From NCBI GenBank assembly GCA_025451845.1, contig JANWJS010000054.1, positions 1 through 52,526 on the forward strand: a DNA stretch of 52,526 nt, in the 5' to 3' direction. This document shows, piece after piece, positions 41,531 through 51,082 of this stretch (positions are counted from its first letter, which is position 1; every line of letters starts with the position of its first letter). Made by a program: the position numbers and the translations under genes. The notes beneath the pieces were generated by a model. That model worked only from the letters and a program-made list of their open reading frames with translations, was not told the origin of the DNA and searched no databases. Origin of the DNA: Steroidobacteraceae bacterium (GTDB taxonomy: Bacteria > Pseudomonadota > Gammaproteobacteria > Steroidobacterales > Steroidobacteraceae).

Positions 41531-42589
41531 CTAAGGCAACAGGACGCCGTAGAGGTCCCACGTATCCTCGGCGAGGACGTTCGGCATGCGCGCCGCCCCG
41601 AGGCCGCCCGGCGCGGTGCCGAGCGCATCGCCTTCGGAGAAGGCGAGGGACTCGGGCGTGGGTGCCGCGTCCGTCGCCGCGCGATAGCGTGCCACCTGCC
41701 TCAGGCGGTCTGATCGCTGCTTGACCTCCTGAGTGAGATTGGCTTTGCCCCGCAGCAGCTCGTCCGCGCGGACGACCTGCTTCATCAACGCCTCGCACTC
41801 CGCGCGTGAGCCGTACTCGTCCGTGACCTCACGGTGGCGCGTGGCCTCCCGCGCCTGCATGACGAGCTGCGTGCGGGCGAGCCTCAGACAGAGAACCTCG
41901 GCGTATGCGATCGCCGCAATGTTGATCGCGCGGCGGGCGTCGAGAGTCAGTCCGGGAAACTCGGGTAGCGGCTCGCGCTCGATCGCCTCGACCGCCTCGC
42001 GGGCAGCGACCAGGGAGAGGTCGGCGGCGGCCGTGGTGGCGCGCCCCTGCGCGATCGTCTGCTCCAGGGCACGGCGCTTGAAGTAGTGCCAAAACCGCTG
42101 CAGGCGCGCGCGCTGGCTCTGGAGGTCGGCGAGCCGGGCGCCCTCCTCAGCCGCGAGCCGCTGCGCGCCGCGCAGCCGCTGATCCGCGGCCTGGCGCTTC
42201 GCGAACATGCGCCGGTTGTGCTCGGCGACGTGTTGGCGCCGCTCGCGCTCATCCTGTTGCGCGGCAAGCTCCGCAACGAAGCTGTCGATGAGCTCGTGGC
42301 CGGTCTGCCACAGCCGGCGAAGCTGGTAGAACACGAGTGCCGGGAATGCAGTCTCGGCGAGGCTGAGACGTCCCTCGAGCGCGCCCAGCATCTCCTGCAC
42401 CCGCTGTGTCGCGCCCTCCTGCTGCTTGATGCGGTCCTTCAGGCGATAGATCTCTTCCTGCAGCTCCCCGTACGCCTTTTTCAGCTCCGCGCGGTTGCGG
42501 AACAAGGCGAGCACGCGATGGTCATCCTCCGCGATCTCTTCGCGGCGGAAATTGAGCTTTAGGAAGCCGAGCTGTCGAAGCGCCATCAT
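41531..42589 (-). CDS. Hypothetical coiled-coil protein
   Basis: A protein of 352 residues, family not recognised. It is rich in Glu, Arg, Ala and Gln, with no signal peptide or membrane helix. Charged heptad-like stretches suggest coiled coils at about 30-75 (AELKKAYGELQEEIYRLKDR) and 115-185. A more globular helical region follows (LDARRAINIAAIAYAEVLCLRL). The C-terminus is Gly/Pro/Ala rich. It shares a strand with the DUF1249 gene 28 bases upstream, so the two may be cotranscribed. Confidence 0.7.
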   Translation of the reverse strand: MMALRQLGFLKLNFRREEIAEDDHRVLALFRNRAELKKAYGELQEEIYRLKDRIKQQEGATQRVQEMLGALEGRLSLAETAFPALVFYQLRRLWQTGHELIDSFVAELAAQQDERERRQHVAEHNRRMFAKRQAADQRLRGAQRLAAEEGARLADLQSQRARLQRFWHYFKRRALEQTIAQGRATTAAADLSLVAAREAVEAIEREPLPEFPGLTLDARRAINIAAIAYAEVLCLRLARTQLVMQAREATRHREVTDEYGSRAECEALMKQVVRADELLRGKANLTQEVKQRSDRLRQVARYRAATDAAPTPESLAFSEGDALGTAPGGLGAARMPNVLAEDTWDLYGVLLP

Positions 42590-42617
42590 GAGACGAACGG
42601 CGGCGAGCCGCCGGTTC

Positions 42618-43094
42618 TCATTCGGCGGCGGCGAGCCTGGTAGCCGTTGAGAAGCGATGCCCCCGCTCCGCGCAGTATTCCAGCCACTTGTTTAACATCA
42701 TGTTGCGCGCCCAGCGCTGATCCAGTTCACGCTCCACGAGCGAGCGCAGCGTCCTGAGAACCGGTTGGCCGTGAGCAGAGGCCCATTCCTGTGCCTCGAC
42801 GAGATGCGCGTCATGGTAGATGCACAGCCGCATGTCGGGGTAGGGGACGACGCCGGCGGTCCCGGGCAAGACGTAGGTGAGGTTCGCAGTGCTGGTGTAG
42901 GGCGAGCGGCCGGTAATGGTGAGAAGGAGGTCACAATCGCTCGCCACCTGCGAGCGGTGCCGCCCTTCCAGGCGTTCCAGATCTCCCGCGAGCCAGCCGA
43001 GGCGGATGAAATTGCTCTCGTACAGGCTCATGAGCGCGACAAAGCTGCGGGGCCGCGCGCGCCAGGAGACTCGTGTCAGAGTGTCATCGAGCAT
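42618..43094 (-). CDS. DUF1249 family protein (YqiB-like)
   Basis: A protein of 158 residues. It resembles E. coli YqiB: an N-terminal SLYESNFIRLGWL helix, a central beta region ending PYPDMRLCIYHDAHLVEAQEW, and a C-terminal NKWLEYCAERGH segment. The function of DUF1249 is unknown. In enteric bacteria the gene sits near nudF and cpdA, which are not here. It lies just upstream of the coiled-coil gene. Confidence 0.75.
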   Translation of the reverse strand: MLDDTLTRVSWRARPRSFVALMSLYESNFIRLGWLAGDLERLEGRHRSQVASDCDLLLTITGRSPYTSTANLTYVLPGTAGVVPYPDMRLCIYHDAHLVEAQEWASAHGQPVLRTLRSLVERELDQRWARNMMLNKWLEYCAERGHRFSTATRLAAAE

Positions 43095-43224
43095 CGCACC
43101 GACTATAACGTACGTCGCTTACACTGCAAGCCGTGCAGGCCTCGTTTTTTCGAGCGCCGTCGCGGAACTTCGGCCGAAACCTCTCCGCTCGCGGAAACCC
43201 TGCAAGTTCCGTGCTGGATGCCGG

Positions 43225-44046
43225 CTACGGCCGCAGCCGGCGCTCGATACCCGTCGTGTTGAGAATGCGGCTGGCGATCTCCTCGATCGAGCACTCCGTG
43301 GTATCGAGCGCGGGGATGCTGTATCGCGCGACCAGCGCCTGTGCGGCGCGCAACTCGTAGCGCACCTGCTGCTCCGAGGCGTAGCGGCTCTGTGGGCGGC
43401 GCTCGTTGCGGATCTGTTGCAGGCGGTCGGGCTTGATCGTCAGGGCATAAAGCTTGCGACGATAGGGGTCGAGCCGGGCCGGAAGCTGTCCGGATTCGAG
43501 GTCTTCTTCGGTGAGAGGGTAATTGGCCGCGAACACACCGTATTGCAACGCCAGATAGAGACAGGTTGGGGTCTTCCCCGAGCGGGAGACGCCGATGAGT
43601 ATGACATCGGCATGCGAGTAATCGCCGCCCGTACCGTCATCGTTCGCCAACGCGAAGTTGGTGGCGTTGATGCGCGCGGTATAGGCGCCCAGATCCGCGA
43701 TTCCGTGCGCGCGCCCCGCCCGATGGGTGGAGCGGGTGTTGAGCTCGCGCTCCAGCGGGCCGACGAAGGCCGCGAAGAAGTCGAGGAAGAGCCCGTTGGC
43801 GCGCATCACCACGTCGCGCAGGTCGTCCTGCACCAAGGTGCTGAAGATGATCGGCCGGAGCCCTTCCTCCCGCGCCGCACGGTCGATCCTGCGTACGGCC
43901 TCCTCCGCCTTGTCAAGGGTCGACACAAATGGCAAAGTCACGGGCCGAAACTGCAGACCCTCGAACTGGGTCATGAGACTGTGACCCAGCGTTTCCGCGG
44001 TCACTCCCGTCTGGTCCGATACGAAGAATACGGTTCGACGGCTCAC
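43225..44046 (-). CDS. ppsR: Phosphoenolpyruvate synthase regulatory protein (GTG start)
   Basis: Bifunctional kinase and pyrophosphorylase that inactivates and reactivates PpsA, 273 residues. The family start RRTVFFVSDQTGVTAETLG is immediate after GTG 44046. The P-loop GVSRSGKT is at 152-159. It is divergent from its target ppsA, with 75 bases between the start codons. A longer start at 44091 would cross the shared promoter region and is disfavoured. Confidence 0.95.
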   Translation of the reverse strand: MSRRTVFFVSDQTGVTAETLGHSLMTQFEGLQFRPVTLPFVSTLDKAEEAVRRIDRAAREEGLRPIIFSTLVQDDLRDVVMRANGLFLDFFAAFVGPLERELNTRSTHRAGRAHGIADLGAYTARINATNFALANDDGTGGDYSHADVILIGVSRSGKTPTCLYLALQYGVFAANYPLTEEDLESGQLPARLDPYRRKLYALTIKPDRLQQIRNERRPQSRYASEQQVRYELRAAQALVARYSIPALDTTECSIEEIASRILNTTGIERRLRP

Positions 44047-44121
44047 GGCGCTGCCCGATTGTTTAGAATGCCGAGGGCCTAAGTGTTCCACCGCGCGCCG
44101 CGCGGAGCAAGCGGAGTTCCA

Positions 44122-46497
44122 TTGAACGCATACGTCATTCCCTTCGAGCAGTTAGGAATGGGCGACTTGGACCGTGTGGGCGGCAAGAATGCGTCGCTCG
44201 GCGAGATGATCGGCTCGCTCGCCAAGCTCGGCGTACGGGTACCGGGCGGCTTCGCCACCACCGCGCAGGGTTTCAGGGAATTTCTCGGGCAGAACGGGCT
44301 CGGCGAGCGTATCCGCGCGGAGCTCGCCTCGCTGAATGTGGACGACGTGACGCGGCTGGCCGCCGCCGGCGCACGTATCCGCCAGTGGGTGCTCGCGACG
44401 CCTTTCCCGCCCGCCCTGCAGCAGGCGGTGAAGGATGAGCTGCGGCGAATGAGCGGCGGTATGGAGATCGCAGTTGCCGTGCGTTCCTCCGCCACCGCGG
44501 AGGACTTGCCTGACGCCTCCTTCGCGGGACAGCAGGAAACCTTCCTCAATGTCCGCGGCGAAGCGGCAGTGCTCGCAACGATGCACGAGGTCTTCGCCTC
44601 CCTCTTCAACGACAGAGCCATCTCCTATCGGGTGCACCAGGGGTTCGAGCACAGCACGGTAGCGCTATCAGCGGGCGTCCAGCACATGGTGCGCAGTGAC
44701 CTCGGCGCCAGCGGTGTCATGTTCACGCTCGACACCGACTCCGGTTTCCGCGATGTCGTATTCATAACCGCTTCCTACGGCCTCGGCGAAACCGTCGTGC
44801 AGGGCGCGGTCAACCCCGACGAGTTCTATGTCTACAAGCCCGCGCTGCGAGCCGGCAAGCACGCGCTGCTGCGGCGCAACCTCGGTGCGAAGGCGATCAA
44901 GATGGAGTATGCGCCGCCGGGATCGGGCGAGCGCGTGCGCACTGTTCCGGTAGCCCATGCCGACCGGATGCGCTTCTGCCTGACCGAGGCCGATCTCGTC
45001 TCGCTCGCTCGCCAGGCACTCATCGTCGAGGAGCATTACCGCCAGCCGATGGACATCGAGTGGGGCAAGGACGGGACTACGGGCGAGATCTTCATCCTGC
45101 AGGCCCGCCCGGAAACCGTGCAGAGCCGAGCCGGACGCACCATCCAGCGCTTCTCGCTGAAATCGCGCTCGCAGATCCTCAGCACCGGCCGCAGCATCGG
45201 CCAGCGGATCGGTTCCGGGCGCGCGCGCATCATCAAGGATGTCGCCGAGATGGCGCGTGTCCAGGCAGGCGATGTGTTGGTCTCGGACATGACCGATCCC
45301 GACTGGGAGCCGGTCATGAAGCGCGCGGCGGCGATCGTCACCAACCGCGGCGGCCGCACCTGTCATGCGGCAATCATCGCGCGCGAGCTGGGCATCCCGG
45401 CAGTGGTGGGCTGCGGCGATGCGACGCAGCGCATCCGCGAGGGCCAGGAAGTCACGGTCTCCTGCGCCGAGGGTGATACCGGGTACGTCTATGCGGGTCT
45501 GCTCGAGTTCGAGCGCAAGCAGATCGAGCTCGACTCGCTGCCGAAGATCCCGGTGAAGATCATGATGAACGTCGGCAACCCCGATCGGGCTTTCGACTTC
45601 GCGGGGATTCCCAACCGCGGCGTCGGACTCGCGCGGCTGGAGTTCATCATCAACCGCATGATCGGCGTGCATCCGCGCGCGGTGCTCGAGTACGAGCGGC
45701 TGGACGATGACCTCAAGGCGCAGATCGACACCCAGATGGCAGGTTATGCCGATCCGATCAGTTTCTACGTGGAAAAGCTCGCCGAGGGGATCGCACAGAT
45801 CGCCGCTGCATTCGCCCCGGAGCCGGTGATCGTGCGCCTCTCGGACTTCAAGTCCAATGAGTATGCGAACCTCATCGGCGGCGGCCGCTATGAGCCGGAC
45901 GAGGAGAATCCGATGCTCGGCTTCCGCGGCGCCGCCCGCTACGTCGACGAGAGCTTCCGCCCGTGCTTCGAGCTCGAGTGTCGGGCGCTCAAGCGCGTGC
46001 GCGGTCTGATGGGCCTCGCCAACGTGCAAGTCATGGTCCCGTTCGTGCGCAGCGTCAAGGAAGCAAAGAAAGTCACGGAGTTGCTGACCCTGAACGGTCT
46101 CGGCCGCGGCGAGAATGGCCTGAAGGTCATCATGATGTGCGAGCTGCCGACCAATGCGCTGCTCGCGGACGAGTATCTCGAGCATTTCGATGGCATGTCG
46201 ATCGGCTCGAACGACCTGACCCAACTCACCCTCGGGCTCGATCGTGACTCGGCGATCGTCGCGCAGCATTTCGACGAGCGCGACGAGGCGGTCAAGCGCC
46301 TGCTCGCGATGGCCATCGCCGCCTGCCGCAAACGCGGCAAGTATGTCGGGATTTGCGGCCAGGGCCCCTCGGATCACCCCGACCTCGCGCGCTGGCTGGT
46401 TGATCAGGGCATCGAGAGCATGTCACTGAACCCCGACACCGTCGTCGAGACGTGGCTTTTTCTGGCGGGAGAATCGGCTGAGGCTACGAGCCGGTGA
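44122..46497 (+). CDS. ppsA: Phosphoenolpyruvate synthase (TTG start)
   Basis: Converts pyruvate and ATP to phosphoenolpyruvate for gluconeogenesis. It has 791 residues from the chosen start. The N-terminal ATP domain has [13 protein letters not shown]. The mobile domain has [17 protein letters not shown] with His415 and the regulatory Thr413. The C-terminal domain ends [12 protein letters not shown] at 44122 follows GGAG and gives the length of known PpsA proteins. GTG 44083, preceded by GAGGG, is a real alternative. The 3' end overlaps orn. Confidence 0.96.
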   Translation: MNAYVIPFEQLGMGDLDRVGGKNASLGEMIGSLAKLGVRVPGGFATTAQGFREFLGQNGLGERIRAELASLNVDDVTRLAAAGARIRQWVLATPFPPALQQAVKDELRRMSGGMEIAVAVRSSATAEDLPDASFAGQQETFLNVRGEAAVLATMHEVFASLFNDRAISYRVHQGFEHSTVALSAGVQHMVRSDLGASGVMFTLDTDSGFRDVVFITASYGLGETVVQGAVNPDEFYVYKPALRAGKHALLRRNLGAKAIKMEYAPPGSGERVRTVPVAHADRMRFCLTEADLVSLARQALIVEEHYRQPMDIEWGKDGTTGEIFILQARPETVQSRAGRTIQRFSLKSRSQILSTGRSIGQRIGSGRARIIKDVAEMARVQAGDVLVSDMTDPDWEPVMKRAAAIVTNRGGRTCHAAIIARELGIPAVVGCGDATQRIREGQEVTVSCAEGDTGYVYAGLLEFERKQIELDSLPKIPVKIMMNVGNPDRAFDFAGIPNRGVGLARLEFIINRMIGVHPRAVLEYERLDDDLKAQIDTQMAGYADPISFYVEKLAEGIAQIAAAFAPEPVIVRLSDFKSNEYANLIGGGRYEPDEENPMLGFRGAARYVDESFRPCFELECRALKRVRGLMGLANVQVMVPFVRSVKEAKKVTELLTLNGLGRGENGLKVIMMCELPTNALLADEYLEHFDGMSIGSNDLTQLTLGLDRDSAIVAQHFDERDEAVKRLLAMAIAACRKRGKYVGICGQGPSDHPDLARWLVDQGIESMSLNPDTVVETWLFLAGESAEATSR

Positions 46498-47050
46498 GAC
46501 CCGAATACGCCGGCGCCAAGAGCCGCGACCGGTAATAGCGCAGCTCCTCGATCGACTCGCGGACGTCGGCAAGCGCCAGGTGGGAGCTCTGCTTGGCAAC
46601 GCCGGCCGCGACGTCCGGCGCCCACCGCCGCGCCAGCTCCTTGAGGGTGCTGACATCGAGGTTGCGATAATGAAAGAACCTCTCGAGTTGCGGCATGTGG
46701 CGGGCGAGGAACCGCCGGTCCTGGCAGATGCTGTTGCCGCACATCGGCGAGGCGCCGGGGGCAACCAGCGTGGACAGGAACTCGAGTGTGCGCGCCTCGG
46801 CCTCCCGGACGCTGATGCGGCTCATGCGTACGCGCGTCAGCAGGCCCGATGAGCCGTGCTGCCGCTGGTTCCAGTCGTCCATGCGCGCCAGCGCCTCGTC
46901 CGGCTGGTGAATCGCCATGACAGGCCCCTCCGCGAGTGGGGTGAGCTGCTTGTCGGTGACGATCGTGGCGATCTCGATGATAGAGTCCGTGTCGGGCTTC
47001 AGGCCCGTCATCTCCAGGTCGATCCAGATCAGATTCTCGGTGCTTGGCAT
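46484..47050 (-). CDS. orn: Oligoribonuclease
   Basis: DEDDh 3'-5' exonuclease that degrades two- to five-nucleotide RNAs, including linearised cyclic-di-GMP. It has 188 residues. WIDLEMTGL carries the first acidic pair (Asp11, Glu13), [10 protein letters not shown] the next Asp, and [11 protein letters not shown] the final His/Asp. The stop overlaps convergent ppsA by 14 bases. The ATG at 47050 lies only 3 bases from the divergent rsgA start. Confidence 0.97.
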   Translation of the reverse strand: MPSTENLIWIDLEMTGLKPDTDSIIEIATIVTDKQLTPLAEGPVMAIHQPDEALARMDDWNQRQHGSSGLLTRVRMSRISVREAEARTLEFLSTLVAPGASPMCGNSICQDRRFLARHMPQLERFFHYRNLDVSTLKELARRWAPDVAAGVAKQSSHLALADVRESIEELRYYRSRLLAPAYSGLTGS

Positions 47051-47053
47051 ACC

Positions 47054-47953
47054 GTGAGTGTAGCAACCTTCGACGCGCGCGTGATCGCCGCTTTCGGGCG
47101 GCACCTCCTGGTCCGGGAGGCCTCGGGCCGCTCGCTCAAGGCACGTCCCTTCGGACGGGGCCTCGGGGCGGTCTGCGGCGATGAAGTCCGCTGCCGCAAC
47201 GACCCTCACCACGGTGAGGTGCACGTGCTCGAGGTGCTGCCCCGTCGCACGGCGCTTTACCGGTCGAACGCGCGCGGCGGCGGCGAGGCGGTGCTCGCCA
47301 ATCTGACCCGGCTGTTGGTGATCATCGCGCCCCTGCCGCCGCCCGATCCGTTCGTTGCCGACCGCTACCTCGCAGCCGCCGAGTCCGCCGGTATCGCCGC
47401 CACGCCAGTACTCAATAAATCGGAGCTCGGCATCGACGCGGCACTGCGGACACAACTCGAGGTCTATGCAACCGCGGGTTATGAGTACCTGACCGTCTCG
47501 GCCGCTACCGGGGAGGGTATCGATGCATTGCTCGCGACGTGCGCCGGGCAGGTCGCGGCGCTAGTCGGACAGTCAGGCGTCGGGAAGTCGTCGCTCGTCC
47601 ACCAGCTCGCTCCCGGCGCTGAAGCCGAGGTAGGCAGCCTGATGCGCGATGAGGAAGGACGTCATACCACGACGGTATCTCGACTGTACGAGCTCGCAGG
47701 CGGCGGACAGCTCATCGACTCACCGGGCGTGCGCGACTTCGCGCCGGCGATCGATCGTCTTGACCCACGGCATCTTGGCTTCATCGAGATCGCGCGCCTC
47801 GCCGCCAGCTGTCGATTCCTCGATTGCCGGCACATGCGTGAGCCCGGATGTGCCGTGCGGCAGGCTGTCGAAGTGGGCTTGATGGATCCCAGGCGCTACG
47901 AGAGCTACCGTCGCCTGCGGCGGCTCGCCGAAGAGCTGACAGCCCGTTGGTGA
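47054..47953 (+). CDS. rsgA: Ribosome small subunit-dependent GTPase A (GTG start)
   Basis: Late-stage 30S assembly GTPase, 299 residues. An N-terminal OB-fold precedes a circularly permuted GTPase: G4 NKSE (121-124), G1 GQSGVGKS (172-179), G3 DSPG (222-225). The zinc-binding tail has Cys253, Cys258, His260, Cys266. No ATG fits. GTG 47054 is used and GTG 47081 is an alternative. The adjacent orn gene is also its neighbour in E. coli. Confidence 0.95.
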   Translation: MSVATFDARVIAAFGRHLLVREASGRSLKARPFGRGLGAVCGDEVRCRNDPHHGEVHVLEVLPRRTALYRSNARGGGEAVLANLTRLLVIIAPLPPPDPFVADRYLAAAESAGIAATPVLNKSELGIDAALRTQLEVYATAGYEYLTVSAATGEGIDALLATCAGQVAALVGQSGVGKSSLVHQLAPGAEAEVGSLMRDEEGRHTTTVSRLYELAGGGQLIDSPGVRDFAPAIDRLDPRHLGFIEIARLAASCRFLDCRHMREPGCAVRQAVEVGLMDPRRYESYRRLRRLAEELTARW

Positions 47954-47960
47954 AGTGGCA

Positions 47961-48024
47961 CGAATCGCTTCCGGGAATTTGCTCGGCGCGTCCTTGGGCC
48001 GCTCAATGGCTTGCTGTCTACACG
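47961..48024 (+). repeat. Palindromic repeat, copy H
   Basis: In the rsgA-recR junction. AATCGCTTCCGGGAATTT (module 2-like, degraded) is followed by GCGCGTCCTTGGGCCGCTC and ATGGCTTGCTGTCTACACG (module 1). It reaches into the recR stop codon, so the last codons of recR lie within the repeat. It is more diverged than copies A and D. Confidence 0.5.
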
Positions 48025-48617
48025 ACCGTCTGGCGCCCGGCGAGCGCGTGCGCGAGAGTGCCGCCGTCGACATACTCGAGCTCGCCGCCGATGGGCACGC
48101 CGTGCGCAATGCGACTGGCGCGCAGTCCGCGGCGAGTGGCGAGCTCCGCGAGGAAATGCGCGGTCGCCTCGCCTTCGACTGTCGGATTGGTCGCGAGAAT
48201 CAGCTCGCGCACCTCGCCCTCCTCCAGGATGGCCTCGAGCTCACGAATGCCGAGTTGCTCCGGGCCCACGCCGTCGAGAGGCGACAGATGGCCCATCAGC
48301 ACGAAGTAGCGTCCGCGATAACTGCCCGACTGCTCGATGGCGACGACATCCGCCGGGGATTCCACCGCGCAAAGGAGCGCTGCCTCGCGCTGCGATGCCG
48401 CGCAGATCGAGCACAGCTCCTCCTCCGTGAGCATGCGGCACCGCCGGCAGCGCGTGACGGAGCCCAGCGCGCCGTCCAGCGCCTGGGCCAGCGCTCGCGC
48501 CCCTGAGCGTCCCTCCTGCAGCAGATGGAAGGCCATGCGTTGCGCGGTCTTCGGCCCGACGCCGGGGAGAGACCGCAGGGCTTCGATGAGCTGGGCGAGG
48601 CGCGGGGAGTGCTTCAA
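48018..48617 (-). CDS. recR: Recombination protein RecR (TTG start)
   Basis: Works with RecF and RecO to load RecA at gaps, 199 residues. A helix-hairpin-helix region ([17 protein letters not shown]) is followed by a C4 zinc motif ([16 protein letters not shown]) and a Toprim domain. The TTG at 48617 overlaps the ybaB stop as TTGA and gives the family length. It is the third gene of dnaX-ybaB-recR. Confidence 0.96.
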   Translation of the reverse strand: MKHSPRLAQLIEALRSLPGVGPKTAQRMAFHLLQEGRSGARALAQALDGALGSVTRCRRCRMLTEEELCSICAASQREAALLCAVESPADVVAIEQSGSYRGRYFVLMGHLSPLDGVGPEQLGIRELEAILEEGEVRELILATNPTVEGEATAHFLAELATRRGLRASRIAHGVPIGGELEYVDGGTLAHALAGRQTVV

Positions 48618-48934
48618 AACGGCAGCTTCATGCCCGGCGGAAGCTGCAGGCCGGCCGTCACGGCGGACATCTTCTCCTGTACCTTCACCTCTACCTTGCG
48701 AACCGCATCGTTCACGGCCGCGGCGACCAGATCCTCGAGCATCTCGCGGTCCTCCCCGATCACGGCAGGCTCGATCTGCACGCGACGGGTCTCGTGACGG
48801 CCGGTCATGGTCACCTTCACCATGCCGCCACCGGCCTCGCCGATCACTTCCACTGCCGCGATCTCCTCCTGGACCTTCTGCATGTTGGCCTGCATGGCCT
48901 GGGCTTGCTTCATGAGGTTGTTGAAATTGGGCAT
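48614..48934 (-). CDS. ybaB: YbaB/EbfC nucleoid-associated protein
   Basis: DNA-binding protein of 106 residues, opening with a helical N-terminus ([21 protein letters not shown]) and the conserved [17 protein letters not shown] strand region. The tail includes [10 protein letters not shown]. It lies 104 bases after dnaX and overlaps recR. It is typically coexpressed with dnaX and recR. Confidence 0.96.
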   Translation of the reverse strand: MPNFNNLMKQAQAMQANMQKVQEEIAAVEVIGEAGGGMVKVTMTGRHETRRVQIEPAVIGEDREMLEDLVAAAVNDAVRKVEVKVQEKMSAVTAGLQLPPGMKLPF

Positions 48935-49038
48935 GGGATCCTCGATTGGCTAAACTGGCCTGCGGCCTTTTAGCAGTCTCAGCGTGAATGCTTCGCCGTC
49001 CGCGGGCCATGGAGCGGCTTGGCCCGCTCGGTTTCACT

Positions 49039-50682
49039 TCATTTTACCGGCCGGATGGTCTCCGGAAGCGGCGTCGCCGCGAAACGGTCACGGAAGCCCT
49101 GGACACCCGGGTCGGAATCGAAGGTGCGGCGGGCGGACTCGGTCTCTTCCTGCGAGGCGCGCTGATCGGCCTGGGCGGGTGTCTCGGCCTGCGGCGCGAC
49201 TGCGGTGAATTCCAGTCGAATGGGCTCGCCGTAATACTTCGTCAGCGCCTGGGCGAGCTTCTCTTCAACGGCCGCGGTGCGCATGAACTTACTGCGCGGA
49301 TCGAGAGCGAGCCGCACCAGGGCACCCTCGCGCCCGACGAGCACGCAATGTGCGGCGAGCTGGCGCGCGGCACCCTGTAGATCAGTAGCAGAGATGATTG
49401 CGGACCAGTCCTGGGCTCCGGGGGAGCCGCGAGCATCGGTGCCTGGTGGTCCCGAAGGAGCGAGGCCAGGGGCGGGCCGACTGACCGGCGGCCGCCCGGA
49501 AACGGCGCCCGACGCCGCCGGCCCCATGGGAACTGACACGGCACCTCTCGAGACCGATGCCGGTCCCGGCGCACGAAACTCGCCCGCGCCGGCCTGTGGA
49601 CGGAAGGCGATCATCCTGAGGAGCACCATCTCGAAGCCCGTGCGCGGATCGGGAGCGAGCGCAAGGTCCCGCCGGCCGACGATGGCCGTTTGGTAATAGA
49701 GCTGGACGTCCTCCGGAGAAATGGCGCCGGCCAAACGCTCGAGCAGCTCCGGTGCGTACAGATCGTCGCCATCGAAGTCCTTCACGACCTGCTTCAGGGC
49801 GATACGGGCGAGAAGTGAGGCCAGCGCATCGAGCATCTGGGCGTAGTCGGGCGCCCATTCCTCGAGTGACTGCGCATGGCGCAGCAGCTCGGCCGCATCC
49901 CCGGTCGCCAGCCGCTCCGTCAATTGCAACACATGATCGCGGGCGATCGTGCCGAGCATGGCGCGGGCCTGCGCCTCGCCCGCACGTCCACCCCCGAACG
50001 CGATGAGCTGGTCGAGGAGCGACAGGCCGTCCCGCATGCTGCCGTCCGCGGCCTGCGCGACGAGCGTGAGGCCCGCCGGCTCGAGCTCGATGCCCTCTTT
50101 CTCCAGGATCGCACGCAGATGCCCGGCGATCTGTGCGACCGGAATGCGCTTGAGGTTGAACTGCAGGCAACGCGACAGCACGGTGACGGGCAGCTTCTGC
50201 GGATCGGTAGTGGCCAGCAGGAACTTCACGTGCGGTGGCGGCTCCTCGAGAGTCTTGAGGAGAGCGTTGAAGGAGTGCGTCGAGAGCATGTGTACCTCGT
50301 CGATCAGGTACACCTTGTAGCGGCCGCGAGTCGGAGCGTACTGCACGTTGTCGAGCAGCTCGCGCGTATCGTCAACCTTGGTGCGCGAGGCGGCGTCGAC
50401 CTCGATGAGATCCACGAAGCGCCCGGCGTCGATCTCGCGGCAGCTGGCGCATTGGCCGCAGGGAGTGGGCGTGACTCCGCCTTCGCAGTTCAGGCACTTG
50501 GCGAGAATGCGTGCGATCGTCGTCTTGCCGACGCCGCGGGTCCCGGTGAAGAGAAAGGCGTGATGTACGCGGCCCGTCTCGAGGGCGTTCACGAGCGCAC
50601 GACGCACGTGATCCTGGCCGATAAGCTCGGCAAAGGACCGCGGCCGCCACTTGCGCGCGAGCGCCGTGTAGGGATCAGTCAT
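49039..50682 (-). CDS. dnaX: DNA polymerase III subunit gamma/tau
   Basis: Clamp-loader ATPase, 547 residues. Walker A GTRGVGKT is at 47-54, the zinc motif is in CLNCEGG...CGQCASC, and LIDEVHML is Walker B. A Pro/Gly/Ala-rich linker (about 365-420) precedes the tau-specific region. No obvious A-AAA-AAG slippery site was seen, so a separate gamma form is not supported. The region 48935-49038 between ybaB and dnaX holds a possible degraded repeat copy near 49011. Confidence 0.96.
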   Translation of the reverse strand: MTDPYTALARKWRPRSFAELIGQDHVRRALVNALETGRVHHAFLFTGTRGVGKTTIARILAKCLNCEGGVTPTPCGQCASCREIDAGRFVDLIEVDAASRTKVDDTRELLDNVQYAPTRGRYKVYLIDEVHMLSTHSFNALLKTLEEPPPHVKFLLATTDPQKLPVTVLSRCLQFNLKRIPVAQIAGHLRAILEKEGIELEPAGLTLVAQAADGSMRDGLSLLDQLIAFGGGRAGEAQARAMLGTIARDHVLQLTERLATGDAAELLRHAQSLEEWAPDYAQMLDALASLLARIALKQVVKDFDGDDLYAPELLERLAGAISPEDVQLYYQTAIVGRRDLALAPDPRTGFEMVLLRMIAFRPQAGAGEFRAPGPASVSRGAVSVPMGPAASGAVSGRPPVSRPAPGLAPSGPPGTDARGSPGAQDWSAIISATDLQGAARQLAAHCVLVGREGALVRLALDPRSKFMRTAAVEEKLAQALTKYYGEPIRLEFTAVAPQAETPAQADQRASQEETESARRTFDSDPGVQGFRDRFAATPLPETIRPVK

Positions 50683-50701
50683 TGGTTGGCCTCGAGATGG
50701 A

Positions 50702-50814
50702 GGCGGCCCGCGTCAGCGAAAGCTCCGGCACCCGACATCGCCGCTGCCGCTGCTGCCTTCCGGCCCTGACGGGATTCACGACTGGTCGTCGCGGAGTAGC
50801 CGACACGGGCCACC
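50702..50814 (-). ncRNA. ffs: Signal recognition particle RNA (4.5S)
   Basis: Upstream of dnaX on the same strand. On the minus strand the conserved core CAGGGCCGGAAGGCAGCAGC (GGAA tetraloop and asymmetric loop) is present near 50755-50776. The ends GGTGGCCCGTGTC and GACGCGGGCCGCC pair over 13 bases with two G-U pairs, closing a 113-nucleotide hairpin. Ends are estimated to within a few bases. The ffs-dnaX order is common in gammaproteobacteria. Confidence 0.92.
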
Positions 50815-51082
50815 ATGGCTCAAAGGGCTCAAGCGCCAGTCTCTTTGAAATCAAAGGCTTGTACGTCGAGTCCGAAATCTCCGTGGGATGATAGCAAACG
50901 CCCGCCGCGGAGATCGCACCTTAGCATGCTGGCGGCGCGCTTTCGCCGCTCCGCGATATCGCGAGCGCATTGTTCCTGGCGCTCGGCCTCTTCATTATCT
51001 CACGCGCGCATTCGGTGTGTGAACCGCCCCTCGGGCTCGCCGGCACTCACTCCGCGAGTCATAACCAAGGCGGGTGCTCCCA

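Noticed and set aside
44668..46377. 569-codon minus-strand open frame opposite ppsA
   Set aside because: Antisense shadow of an intact ppsA.
50815..51082. Gene in the ffs-lipoprotein gap
   Set aside because: Short open frames here lack starts with ribosome-binding sites; nothing convincing was seen, and the region probably holds promoters for both neighbours.
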